This document shows positions 18,560-27,792 of a DNA stretch of 42,255 bases, one piece after another. The notes below the pieces were generated by a model. The model saw only the letters and a program-made list of their open reading frames with translations, made no database searches and had not been told where the DNA came from. A program made the translations under genes and the position numbers. Position 1 is the first letter of the stretch. The number at the start of each line of letters is the position of its first letter. The stretch comes from Candidatus Pacearchaeota archaeon CG_4_10_14_0_2_um_filter_35_33 (lineage in GTDB: Archaea > Nanobdellota > Nanobdellia > Pacearchaeales > GW2011-AR1): positions 1 through 42,255 of the forward strand of contig PFOR01000016.1 of assembly GCA_002792635.1 (NCBI GenBank), given 5' to 3'.

Positions 18560-19015
18560 TTACGCACAAGATTCTACTGGCTTGGCGTCTAGGGGGCATC
18601 CATCTATTGTAATCGAGATAGATGTATAATCATCCAATTGAGCATCATTTAAGAAATACGTTTTGGTTTGTCCTGAAGAGATTACCTTGCAAAAGTTGCA
18701 TGTATAAGCAGAGCCACAACCCCATGATTCACTGTCTTGTTCATTTGTTGCTGTAAACTTGATTTGAGTAATCTCTACATTTTGAAGCTTCCTGATTAAT
18801 TGGACTTCTATTTCTTCAGTTGTTGGATTGTAACAAGCCTTTTCTACTGTTACCGCTGAGGAGAATGCCTTGGTCGCACAATCTACTGCTGGAGAAAGTT
18901 GATTTACTGGATTCATAAATGATGCGTAGAATATAGCAACAGCTGCTAATGTTATAGTTATAATTAAAACAACTGTTATTACTTCTGCAAGGCCTTTTTT
19001 ATTTACAGATGGCAT
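18560..19015 (-). CDS. Archaeal type IV pilin-like secreted protein
   Basis: N-term NKKGLAEVITVVLIITITLAAVAIFYASF: class III signal-like motif; multiple Cys. Confidence 0.65.
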   Translation of the reverse strand: MPSVNKKGLAEVITVVLIITITLAAVAIFYASFMNPVNQLSPAVDCATKAFSSAVTVEKACYNPTTEEIEVQLIRKLQNVEITQIKFTATNEQDSESWGCGSAYTCNFCKVISSGQTKTYFLNDAQLDDYTSISITIDGCPLDAKPVESCA

Positions 19016-20151
19016 GGGTTGTTGTCTCCTAAATTTTCTAAATTGACTGTTGTGGAATCATTATTATCTGATATTGTTAGTTCTGATTCTTGGCCTGTGG
19101 CTGGAGTTGTAATGAAAAAAGAATCTTCGTTTTGATAAATTTTCCCTTTGATTGTTTCACTCCCTTGGACATCGGTTTGTCCATCTGTAAATATATTGAA
19201 AGAAAATCGATTTGATAATGTGTTCTGAGAATTTATATCATAAACATCATATTTAACATCTCCTAGAGTATTTGCACCCGATGAGCAACCTGTTCTTAAT
19301 TCTGTGCTTATTATTTGGAATTTTCCATCGACTTTCTTTCCTTCAATGAAATAATTTCTTTGATCCTTGCAATCATCCTTTTTGAAATCGAAAAGAGCAT
19401 TTCCGGTTATTGCCCCTTTTTCGATAATTGATTCGCTGATTCTTTCAGATAAAAGTTTTTCATTGAATTGGCCAAATGTTAAAGAACGGAGGGTTCTCAT
19501 TATGCTTGCTTCGTGAGATCTTTTATAATCTCCCCTGGAACACCCATTATAGCAGCCGTCGACATCGCTCTCGAATTTATCACATGAAGATTGGCAATTT
19601 TTGGAGCCGAACGGAATTGAAGCAGGGACATATTCTTCTGCCAAATTGGCAAAGACATGACCAAACTCGTGTGCAAAAACTACAATTGGACTGGCTGAAT
19701 TTATGCTCATTACATCCTTATATGCTGAGCTCCTTATACCTGCAGAATAACTATCTACAACTGCAATATAATCATGTGGGCATGAAGATGCTACCTTGAT
19801 TATTTCTTTTTGATAACAAAGCACCGCCACCCCTTGATAGATTTCACAATATTGGGTCGCATCAAAAACACTAGGGGTGATATAATAAAAATTGAAAGAC
19901 TTTTCATTTTCTGAGAAAGGCGATAGACTTAATAGGAGGTCTGAATATTGCTCTGCTTCTTGTTTATTTGAAAAAAACAAAACATTGACTCCTGTTTCTT
20001 CGTTGAATTTTAGAGTGTTACAATCTTTTAGATTAGAGATTGTAGGTTGTGACTGTACTGATAAGCCTCTTGTGAAATAAAAAACGAGTGCTGCTATCAG
20101 TAAAAGTATTGCTATGATTAATACAATATAAATCCCTCTTCTTCCTTCCAT
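19003..20151 (-). CDS. Membrane-anchored zinc metalloprotease (M64-like)
   Basis: N-terminal TM; VVFAHEFGHVFANLAEEY (HExxH). Confidence 0.7.
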   Translation of the reverse strand: MEGRRGIYIVLIIAILLLIAALVFYFTRGLSVQSQPTISNLKDCNTLKFNEETGVNVLFFSNKQEAEQYSDLLLSLSPFSENEKSFNFYYITPSVFDATQYCEIYQGVAVLCYQKEIIKVASSCPHDYIAVVDSYSAGIRSSAYKDVMSINSASPIVVFAHEFGHVFANLAEEYVPASIPFGSKNCQSSCDKFESDVDGCYNGCSRGDYKRSHEASIMRTLRSLTFGQFNEKLLSERISESIIEKGAITGNALFDFKKDDCKDQRNYFIEGKKVDGKFQIISTELRTGCSSGANTLGDVKYDVYDINSQNTLSNRFSFNIFTDGQTDVQGSETIKGKIYQNEDSFFITTPATGQESELTISDNNDSTTVNLENLGDNNPCHL

Positions 20152-20184
20152 ATAATTAGATATTTTTTATCCTTAAATAAGTTC

Positions 20185-20454
20185 TTAATTAATGGTATAG
20201 GAGAGTCCGTAGGCTACTCCTGAAAGAAGTGTTAAATCCCATAAATCTTGTACAATTTCTAAGGAAAAAAGAGCCACTGTATAAAATATTGCATCGCTTC
20301 TACTCTCAAGCCTTCCTTCTTTTCGCAAGTCATTCCACCCTTTTATATAAAAACCGGGAGTAATGGCCTTTAATAGAGTGTCTGTCCTTAGCCCTTCTTC
20401 TGGAAGGGAGTAGTCTTCTCTTGATAAGGTATTTTCTCTTGTGGTATAATCCAT
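20185..20454 (-). CDS. Hypothetical small protein
   Basis: ORF 89 aa with possible TM segment. Confidence 0.45.
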   Translation of the reverse strand: MDYTTRENTLSREDYSLPEEGLRTDTLLKAITPGFYIKGWNDLRKEGRLESRSDAIFYTVALFSLEIVQDLWDLTLLSGVAYGLSYTIN

Positions 20455-20574
20455 CTGTGTTTTTTGAAAGAAGGGTATCTTTTTATACCTTCTGGAATGA
20501 AAACACTTAAAAAGGGTGGTTTTTTGAGTGTTAGATAAAGGATGGGTCTTGCTTGTTCTTTAGGGAAATAATAT

Positions 20575-21036
20575 ATGAAAATTAAGAAAGGCGACAAGGT
20601 AAAAGTTGAATATGAGGGCAAGTTTGAGTCGGGGGAAGTGTTTGATAGTTCCAAGGCTCATGGGAATCCATTAGAGTTTGTAGTCGAATCTGGACAGGTT
20701 GTACCTGGATTTGATAAGGCTATTGATGGAATGGAAAAAGGAGAAGAAAAGGAATTTAAGATTGAGCCAAAAGAAGGTTATGGTGAGCACAAGGACGAAT
20801 TGAAGAAAGAGATTCCAAGAGATATGCTTCCAAAAGATCAAGAGCCAAAAGAAGGCATGATTTTGATGATGCAAGCAGCTAATGGCCAGCAATTTCCTGC
20901 TAAAATAGCTAAGGTGGAAAAGGATAAAATTACCATTGACTTGAATCACCCGTTAGCAGGAAAGAAATTGATATTCAAGGTTAAAGTACTTGAGATAGAA
21001 CATGATAAAGGAGAAGGAATAGAATCAAAAATTTAA
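20575..21036 (+). CDS. FKBP-type peptidyl-prolyl isomerase (SlyD-like)
   Basis: IKKGDKVKVEYEGKFESGEVFDSS...VPGFDKAIDGMEKGEEKEFKIEPKEGYGEH. Confidence 0.92.
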   Translation: MKIKKGDKVKVEYEGKFESGEVFDSSKAHGNPLEFVVESGQVVPGFDKAIDGMEKGEEKEFKIEPKEGYGEHKDELKKEIPRDMLPKDQEPKEGMILMMQAANGQQFPAKIAKVEKDKITIDLNHPLAGKKLIFKVKVLEIEHDKGEGIESKI

Positions 21037-21061
21037 TTCTAATAAATGTAAGGAGGATAAG

Positions 21062-21418
21062 ATGAAAGTTTATGTTGGTAATTTGCCCTTTAGTATAAGA
21101 AATGACAAACTGAAAGAGATTTTCTCTGAGTTTGGCGAAGTAACTGAGGCTGTTGTCATAACTGACAGGTATTCAGGTAGATCTAAAGGATTTGGTTTTG
21201 TTACATTTGCTAACGACGATGATGCCAAGAAAGCCATTGATGGTATGGATGGCAAAGAAGTTGAAGGTAGATCTTTGAAAGTAAACGAAGCAAAACCAAG
21301 AGAAGACAGTGGCTTTAGAAGAGATGATGGGCCTGTTAAGCAGGCAGATGAGCCTAAAGAAGAACCTGAGGCAGAAGAATCTAAAAAGCCTGCTGAGGAT
21401 TTGAAGAAAGCTGCTTAA
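21062..21418 (+). CDS. RRM-domain RNA-binding protein with acidic tail
   Basis: RNP2 KVYVGNLPF, RNP1 KGFGFVTF; C-term E/P/K-rich. Confidence 0.93.
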   Translation: MKVYVGNLPFSIRNDKLKEIFSEFGEVTEAVVITDRYSGRSKGFGFVTFANDDDAKKAIDGMDGKEVEGRSLKVNEAKPREDSGFRRDDGPVKQADEPKEEPEAEESKKPAEDLKKAA

Positions 21419-21457
21419 GTAAAAAAGTTTTTATTTTTTTATTTTATTAATTTTAAG

Positions 21458-23083
21458 ATGAAAAAGAAGAAAAGAAATAATAGAGGTAATAGAAGGAATC
21501 CTAACAAGATTAAGAAGAAAGTTGTTATGGACAGAGAAGTGTTCAAAATTGAGTTGGGAAAAGTTAGTGGTAACCATATTGGAAAAACTATTCTTGTTCA
21601 GGGACTCTTAGAAAGAATTATACAGACTCCTGGACCCACATTATTTGCGTTAAATGATGGAACGGGAAGTTTAATGTTAAAGGGTTTTATCTCTCCAGGG
21701 GAAAGAGCATTTCCCGATATTAATGACGGGGATTGTATTGAAGCTAAAGTTAAACTGAAGGAATATAATGAAGCGTTTGAGGGTGAAATAATGAAGATTG
21801 AAAGTCTTACTGGAGCAAGAAAGGCAAAAGTTAGGCAAAAGATCGATGATGTTTTAAGAGAAAGAAGCAAGGCTAGAAATCCAGGGTTTATGGTTGAATC
21901 CAAGATTTTAGAAAAATTAGAAGATAGGTTTGTTAAGATTGCAACAGAAATAAAGATGGCTGTTTTGCAAAATAGACCTATAATTGTTAGACATCACAAT
22001 GATGCGGATGGTTATGCTTCAGGATATGCATTAGAAAAAGCAATTGTTCCGTTAATAGATAAACACCATGGCGGGGGAAAGAGTGCGTGGGAATTTTTCA
22101 CAAGGGCCCCGTGTTCGGCTCCGTTTTATGAAATAGATGATTCTATCAGAGATACTGCTAATTCGTTGAGAAATGTCGCAAAGTTTTCAAACAAAATGCC
22201 TTTAGTTGTTATTGCTGATAATGGTTCTAACGATCAAGATTTATTTGCGATACAACAAGGAAAGGTTCATGGCATGGATTTCATTGTCATTGATCACCAT
22301 TACTTTGAAAAAGATGTTATTTCTGAAGAGGTCTTGGTTCATATAAATCCTTTTTTAGTCGGAGAGGATGGGCAGAAATTTTCTGCAGGAATGCTTTGCT
22401 CGGAGTTAGCAAGATTTATTTCGGATGTTGAAAATGTTGAACAGATTGCGGCCATGTCTGGAATGGCTGATAGGATTGATATAATGAACCCTGGTGCTGT
22501 TAATCAATATGTTGAGCTGGCTGGAAAACAAGGATATGATAAAAAACTTTTAGCGGATATTGCTACAGTTATAGATTTTGTTTCCGCTAAATTGAGATTC
22601 ATGGAAGCTAGGGAATATATTGAAGTTTTATTTGGAGAACCGAGGGAGAAACAGAAAAAACTTGTCGGATTAATGGCACCTTATATTAAGGATTTGGAAA
22701 GAAAGGGGTTGGAAATGGCAAAGCAAGGGGCAACAACAGAAAAGAAGGGTTCTGTTGTATTACAACTATTGGATATTGAGAATAGCTTGCCTGGATTTGG
22801 TTTTTATCCTAAACCTGGAAAGACTGTTGGAATGTTGCATGATTGGATTCAGAAATCTGGAAAAGATTCCGTTGTTACAATGGGTGTTATGCCCTCAGCG
22901 ATAACAATAAGAGCGACAGATAAAGCTAATTTTTCAGTTCATGAGTTGATTAAGGAAATAGAAAAGAAGCTTCCGGGGGCGTTTGTTAATGGTGGGGGGC
23001 ATAAGAATGCTGGCTCAATTAATTTTGTTCCTGGAAAAAAAGATGATGTTATGAAAGTGGTTAGGGGTTTTGTCGGGAAGTGA
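21458..23083 (+). CDS. Archaeal RecJ-like DHH phosphoesterase with N-terminal OB-like domain
   Basis: RHHNDADGYASG, VIDHHYFEKD, C-term FVNGGGHKNAGSI. Confidence 0.85.
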   Translation: MKKKKRNNRGNRRNPNKIKKKVVMDREVFKIELGKVSGNHIGKTILVQGLLERIIQTPGPTLFALNDGTGSLMLKGFISPGERAFPDINDGDCIEAKVKLKEYNEAFEGEIMKIESLTGARKAKVRQKIDDVLRERSKARNPGFMVESKILEKLEDRFVKIATEIKMAVLQNRPIIVRHHNDADGYASGYALEKAIVPLIDKHHGGGKSAWEFFTRAPCSAPFYEIDDSIRDTANSLRNVAKFSNKMPLVVIADNGSNDQDLFAIQQGKVHGMDFIVIDHHYFEKDVISEEVLVHINPFLVGEDGQKFSAGMLCSELARFISDVENVEQIAAMSGMADRIDIMNPGAVNQYVELAGKQGYDKKLLADIATVIDFVSAKLRFMEAREYIEVLFGEPREKQKKLVGLMAPYIKDLERKGLEMAKQGATTEKKGSVVLQLLDIENSLPGFGFYPKPGKTVGMLHDWIQKSGKDSVVTMGVMPSAITIRATDKANFSVHELIKEIEKKLPGAFVNGGGHKNAGSINFVPGKKDDVMKVVRGFVGK

Positions 23084-23674
23084 TTAGGCTGTTCTAAGCG
23101 ATTTATTCTGGGCTTGAACATAATTATCGGAAACGAACCATCTGTGATTGCTTGGAAGAATATCTGGACCAAACTCTACCGAGGTTTCTCGGTTTCTTCT
23201 TCTCGATTCTTCTTTTCTTTTCCTTTTCTCTACATTGGATTTCATATAATTAAGTCCTCTTTGACAGAACTTCTGAGTTTGAGAGTCAAGACTGCCAAAA
23301 AAGTCCGATGAAATGACTCCTTGATAACCTTTCAATGCTTTGTTTGAACATTTAAAATCTATATAGTGAAATCCCGGGTCCATAATAGCTAAATTGTGTG
23401 CTGCACTTGCCGCATAATCATAGCATGCTGGCTCATCTACTCTCGCAAATATGTCCCTGGTTAAAGGGTATGCTCTTGCAGCAATAATTAAATGGTATGC
23501 TCTTGCAGCAATAATTTTTTGCCACAAGGCCTCTTCAAAATCTTTGGTTTGTTTGGCTTCTCTTCCAGCCATGTCGTGCTCTCTTGCTTCGTCAAAATCC
23601 ATTACTGGAAATTCATATGAGAGCAGAGAAAGAATATTTTCTGGCGTGATTTCTGCTGGAATATTAAGGCGCAT
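23084..23674 (-). CDS. Hypothetical protein containing a 9-aa tandem duplication
   Basis: ORF 196 aa; IIAARAYHLIIAARAYPL from a 27-bp DNA repeat. Confidence 0.55.
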   Translation of the reverse strand: MRLNIPAEITPENILSLLSYEFPVMDFDEAREHDMAGREAKQTKDFEEALWQKIIAARAYHLIIAARAYPLTRDIFARVDEPACYDYAASAAHNLAIMDPGFHYIDFKCSNKALKGYQGVISSDFFGSLDSQTQKFCQRGLNYMKSNVEKRKRKEESRRRNRETSVEFGPDILPSNHRWFVSDNYVQAQNKSLRTA

Positions 23675-23785
23675 AGGTTATGTATGAGGAGACAATTATA
23701 AACTTTATTATATTCTTAGTCTTTTTAAGTTGGAGATGGGGGGTTTCGGCTCCTAAAACTATTTATACTAACATCTCATTCAAGC

Positions 23786-23950
23786 ATGAGGCTTCAAAAA
23801 AGGCCGAGTGGGATATATAATGGAAAGAAATACCATAAGTAGATAATTGCCCTTCCTGAAGTAGAGGTTAATTACGCGGGATTCAAGGAAGGTGGTGATT
23901 TAGAGGTTGATTCTGAAAAAGGGAAGATTTGGCTGAAGAAAAGTCAATTA
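23786..23950 (+). pseudogene. AbrB-like small protein with in-frame TAG
   Basis: Hand-translated MRLQKRPSGIYNGKKYHK*IIALPEVEVNYAGFKEGGDLEVDSEKGKIWLKK; aligns with 26081..26248; 3' boundary approximate. Confidence 0.6.
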
Positions 23951-24286
23951 AAATCCCCTTTCTCCGAACCTTTTCAAGATATCTTTTACCTCATCAATTG
24001 TTTTCTGCTGGTCTTTTTTATCTGACATTCTCACTACTTTTATCAGTAAATCTGTGAGCACAGATTCATCTAATACTTTCAATTTAAATCCATCTGTGAT
24101 AAAATAAAATCTAAAGACCTTGTATCTTAGCTCTTTTAATGCTATTTTGCCTATATTACCAAGAAATTTTCCTTTTTTTGGATTTTTTTCTAAAGAATAA
24201 AGAAGGTTGAAAACTCTGACTGATTCTTTTTTGAATTTCTTGTTTATCTCTGCTTCTAATTTTTCAGAGATAATTACTTTTGCCAT
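23948..24286 (-). CDS. RelE-like toxin
   Basis: ISEKLEAEINKKF...LYSLEKNPKKGKFLGNIGKIALKELRYKVFRFYFI; overlaps the putative antitoxin. Confidence 0.6.
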   Translation of the reverse strand: MAKVIISEKLEAEINKKFKKESVRVFNLLYSLEKNPKKGKFLGNIGKIALKELRYKVFRFYFITDGFKLKVLDESVLTDLLIKVVRMSDKKDQQKTIDEVKDILKRFGERGF

Positions 24287-24480
24287 TTAGCTTTTGCCCT
24301 CTCGAGAGCATCTTTCACGGGGACAAATCCTTTTTCATCCATTAGTAAATCCTGAATCTGTCTTTTCTTGGCACTTTCAAGGATTCTCTCTATTATGTCT
24401 GAATACGTTTCTCCCTTAAGGCCAAATTCTATTATCTTTTCCCTCAATTCTTTTTTGATTGCAATAGTTGTTGTTTCCAT
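24274..24480 (-). CDS. Putative antitoxin of the RelE-like pair
   Basis: METTTIAIKKELREKIIEFGLKGETYSDIIERIL; RHH-like, directly upstream of the toxin. Confidence 0.6.
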   Translation of the reverse strand: METTTIAIKKELREKIIEFGLKGETYSDIIERILESAKKRQIQDLLMDEKGFVPVKDALERAKAKWQK

Positions 24481-24575
24481 GATTTTCTATAAGTTTTATA
24501 GTATTTAAACATTTTTATAAGGATTATAAAATAAGTTAACGAAAGCTTTAAATATGCACTTGGGGTGTATTTGGC

Positions 24576-24848
24576 ATGCATAAACAAAAAACAATTGATG
24601 CAAGAGTAAAATTGGATGATTATACAAACAAAGTTTTAGCCATGCTTAAAGTGAAATATGGTTTAAAGGACAAATCAGAGGCGATAAATAAGTTTGCTGA
24701 AATTTATGGAGAAGAGATAATTGAAAGGGAAGCTAAAGAAGAGTATATGAAAGAGATGATAAAGGGAGTTAATGAGCATATCAAGAAGCACAGATATAAA
24801 GCAATGAAAGACGAAGAGCTTGATGGCTTGTTTGAAGTAAATGTTTAA
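24576..24848 (+). CDS. Putative antitoxin (DUF2683-like)
   Basis: ARVKLDDYTNKVLAMLKVKYGLKDKSEAINKFAEIYG; overlaps the downstream RelE-like ORF. Confidence 0.6.
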   Translation: MHKQKTIDARVKLDDYTNKVLAMLKVKYGLKDKSEAINKFAEIYGEEIIEREAKEEYMKEMIKGVNEHIKKHRYKAMKDEELDGLFEVNV

Positions 24849-25113
24849 GTATGCTTTCTCAGATAAGTTAAAATTAAAAATTTCTAAAATTGTAAAGAAA
24901 GATAAAAAAATTGCTGAGACTATCTATAAGAAAATAAAGCAAATAGTGAATTCTGACGAGGAATCAATTAACCGTTATAAAAATTTAAGATATGACCTGA
25001 AAGATTATAAGAGAGCTCACATAGAAAAGTCATTTGTTTTAACATTTAAGGTTGATATTCCTAAAAATTTTATCCTCTTCTGGGACTTTGACCACCATGA
25101 CAATGTTTACTGA
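24841..25113 (+). CDS. RelE/ParE-like toxin
   Basis: YAFSDKLKLKISKIVKKDKKIAETIYKKIKQI...RYKNLRYDLKDYKRAHIEKSFVLTFKV. Confidence 0.65.
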   Translation: MFKYAFSDKLKLKISKIVKKDKKIAETIYKKIKQIVNSDEESINRYKNLRYDLKDYKRAHIEKSFVLTFKVDIPKNFILFWDFDHHDNVY

Positions 25114-25154
25114 GTTTCTGATAGTTATAAAGAGAAGATTGTGTTACGGAAGAA

Positions 25155-25451
25155 ATGATCCTGGTTTTTGGAAGGTTTAAAAAGAGACTATTTGTGGGTT
25201 TTATTGCGGCTTATGTAAATCTCGCTAGAACTTTAAAGGAGATAACAGAAAAAGAAAGAGGGTTAGAGGCAGGACCCTCCCCGATGGATTTAGCACTTAC
25301 AGTTAGGGAAGACTTAGAAAAGTATAGAGAGATACCAGGGGAGATTAGGCGAATGGTGTCGGAACGTGTTAGATCTTCTGATGATTACGATGTCGAGGTA
25401 GAGGGGGCTATTGAGAACTGGATTAATAGACCGACAAATCCGGAGAGGTAA
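25155..25451 (+). CDS. Hypothetical protein
   Basis: ORF 98 aa only. Confidence 0.35.
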   Translation: MILVFGRFKKRLFVGFIAAYVNLARTLKEITEKERGLEAGPSPMDLALTVREDLEKYREIPGEIRRMVSERVRSSDDYDVEVEGAIENWINRPTNPER

Positions 25452-25494
25452 GATAGTAATTATCGCGAATCCGGGGAAAATCAGGGTTCTTAGG

Positions 25495-26004
25495 TTATTT
25501 TTTAGCAAATCGGTGCTTATGTATCGTCGGTGAGATGTTGTTTTTATAATATCCATCTGGCTTGTAGGATTTGGGAACTTTGAATCCTTTTTGAACTAGT
25601 TTTTCAAATATTTCTTTTTGATAATCTCTGTGATGTAGCATTTTGTGGCAGTTTGGACAGAGGCCTGTTAAATTATCAAGAGAGTTATTTTTATGATTGT
25701 GGTCTAAATGATGAATTTCAACAATTTTGTTAAAACCACAAATAACACATTTATCGATGACTTTTCTATATATCTCCTCTGGAATGTGGTGGTATCTCTT
25801 AGCATTTGAAACCTTAATTTTATCTATGAAGAAAATGGAGGCATAACAACCATTGCAATATCCAAGGGCATGAATCTTTCTCACCTTTTTGCACCTTTTA
25901 CATTCCCTTAATTTTGGTTTCCAGATGAACCTCCTGTAACAATTATGACAAACTCCCTTGGTAACCCTCTTAGCTTCCTTTTTACATTGGGGGCAAATTG
26001 TCAT
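25495..26004 (-). CDS. HNH endonuclease with N-terminal zinc fingers
   Basis: CPQCKKEAKRVTKGVCHNCY, CKRCKK...CNGCY, CVICG...VEIHHLDHNHKNNSLDNLTGLCPNCHKMLHH. Confidence 0.85.
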   Translation of the reverse strand: MTICPQCKKEAKRVTKGVCHNCYRRFIWKPKLRECKRCKKVRKIHALGYCNGCYASIFFIDKIKVSNAKRYHHIPEEIYRKVIDKCVICGFNKIVEIHHLDHNHKNNSLDNLTGLCPNCHKMLHHRDYQKEIFEKLVQKGFKVPKSYKPDGYYKNNISPTIHKHRFAKK

Positions 26005-26080
26005 GGGATATTTAGGGCTCTAAACTATATAAATGTTTCGGGCTCTAAAAATTTAAATAGTATCCTTCACTTTTATTTGT

Positions 26081-26248
26081 ATGAAGATAATAAAAGAGAA
26101 ATCCAGGACATACAAGGATCAGGCGTACTATAAATTTAAAGTTAATCTTCCTGAAATGAAACTCGATGATGCTGGTTTCAAAGAAGGAGATGAATTGGAA
26201 TGTGTTGCTGAGAAAGGAAAGATTGTGTTACGGAAGAAAGAAAATTAA
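26081..26248 (+). CDS. SpoVT/AbrB-like small DNA-binding protein (55 aa)
   Basis: Hand-translated MKIIKEKSRTYKDQAYYKFKVNLPEMKLDDAGFKEGDELECVAEKGKIVLRKKEN. Confidence 0.6.
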   Translation: MKIIKEKSRTYKDQAYYKFKVNLPEMKLDDAGFKEGDELECVAEKGKIVLRKKEN

Positions 26249-26358
26249 CCCGAACTTCTGGGTATGCAGGAATTTTCTGGCAAAAACAGAATGTTTTAGC
26301 ATGAATTGATGCGAACGAAAAGAGAAAAATTTATTGATTGGAGAAATAAAGAATATTA

Positions 26359-26723
26359 TGGTAAGAGGCCCGTTTGGAATTGGATTATCGCAAAAAGACG
26401 TCCTTTGAGGTGGAAGCTCTGGAAGTAGATATAAGAGGCAATCAATAACTAAGTCTCAAAAAAATACAGTATTTGATAAACAGAAAGGTAAATGCTATTT
26501 TTGTAAAAAAAGATTGGGGCTGAGCCATACTCATTACGATCATGTTAAGGAAGTTAGCAGGGGCGGAAAGAGCACAACCTCAAATCTTAGGGTTGTGTGT
26601 GCAAACTGCCACTATGAAAGACATAATAGAGATAAAGCAAAAAAGGCAGATAAAAGAAGTACAAAAGGAAGTACAAAAAAGAATGATATTTTTGGTATGA
26701 GGGGCATAGATTTTGGAATTTAA
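26359..26723 (+). pseudogene. HNH endonuclease, apparently frameshifted near its N-terminus
   Basis: ATG 26359 gives MVRGPFGIGLSQKRRPLRWKLWK*; another frame gives GSRYKRQSITKSQKNTVFDKQKGKCYFCKKRLGLSHTHYDHVKEVSRGGKSTTSNLRVVCANCHYERHN. Confidence 0.6.
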
Positions 26724-26885
26724 GAAAAAGGCCATAATTATCTCGCAAATCCGAGGAAAATAGGGGTTTATGGGTGATTTTTGACTTATTTTAGCGTTTA
26801 GAGACCTCAAAACGGCGTATAAGAGATATTAAACGAAATCGGTATTTTCTTAGGAAAATTTGGTCTTTTTTGACGAATTCTCGCA

Positions 26886-27416
26886 CTAAGCTTGTTTCTT
26901 AGCCCAATCGGGAAGTGCATCAGGTTCGTATGTTTGAGTCTGTTTAATAAAGGCATCTTGGATTTCAGATGGAATTTCTACTAAACCTATAACTCTTTGT
27001 ACAATTGTTTCATCAGTGCAATATCCATAATCGCCTACAATAAGATTTTGCCTATTTGTAAAATAAAATGTTCTAACTGAATAGCCCATTTCTTGAAAAG
27101 TAGTTCCCTCTGTCTTAAAATGTGCTGGTGAGATTATGTCAAAGTGTGGCCTTCTACTCGCACCTATTTCAAAACCTAAATTGCTAAGCCTTTTAATCGC
27201 CAAAATATAGTCGTTTTTTGTGTTTTTTTGTTCAATGTCACTATTAGCTAAAAACCAATCTACCTGTTCCCAAGGCGTTAGTGGTCGTTCGGGTGTTATT
27301 CCTTTTGTTAATCTTCTCCATGTTCTACTATCCCAATCGCTTCTAAATATTGGCCCTCTACTCATAGGCATTTTATTATCAAGGCGGGCAAACAATATTT
27401 CTTCTTCCATGGTCAT
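26886..27416 (-). CDS. Hypothetical protein
   Basis: ORF 176 aa, no recognised motif. Confidence 0.5.
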   Translation of the reverse strand: MTMEEEILFARLDNKMPMSRGPIFRSDWDSRTWRRLTKGITPERPLTPWEQVDWFLANSDIEQKNTKNDYILAIKRLSNLGFEIGASRRPHFDIISPAHFKTEGTTFQEMGYSVRTFYFTNRQNLIVGDYGYCTDETIVQRVIGLVEIPSEIQDAFIKQTQTYEPDALPDWAKKQA

Positions 27417-27501
27417 ATAATAATTTGAGGATATTTAAATCTTTTTAACCCGAACTTCTTGGCATGTGATAAGTTTTTGTTTTTGCTAAAAGGTTTTAGC
27501 G

Positions 27502-27789
27502 TTAATTGAACCTTTTTGGATTGAGGTATTTTGAAGTTAGCAAGATTATTAGGATGGCTATTAGGGTTATTGCTATTGATGTTAGTATGCTTAACGCAGA
27601 TAGGGATGAGGTTGTGAAAATTGATTTTATTATTGATTCTGTTATGTCGAAGACTGTTTGTCTCCAGGTGAATGCGATTGTGAATCCTAGTGTGACAATA
27701 ATTAAGAATTTTATCTGGGATGCTAGTTCTTTTTTGAATTGATTCCCACCTACCAAGTAGCTTTTTGTTTTGTGCTTGAAACGCCTCAT
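27502..27789 (-). CDS. DUF5654-like membrane protein
   Basis: FLIIVTLGFTIAFTWRQTVFD; resembles 28032..28358. Confidence 0.6.
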   Translation of the reverse strand: MRRFKHKTKSYLVGGNQFKKELASQIKFLIIVTLGFTIAFTWRQTVFDITESIIKSIFTTSSLSALSILTSIAITLIAILIILLTSKYLNPKRFN

Positions 27790-27792
27790 CTT

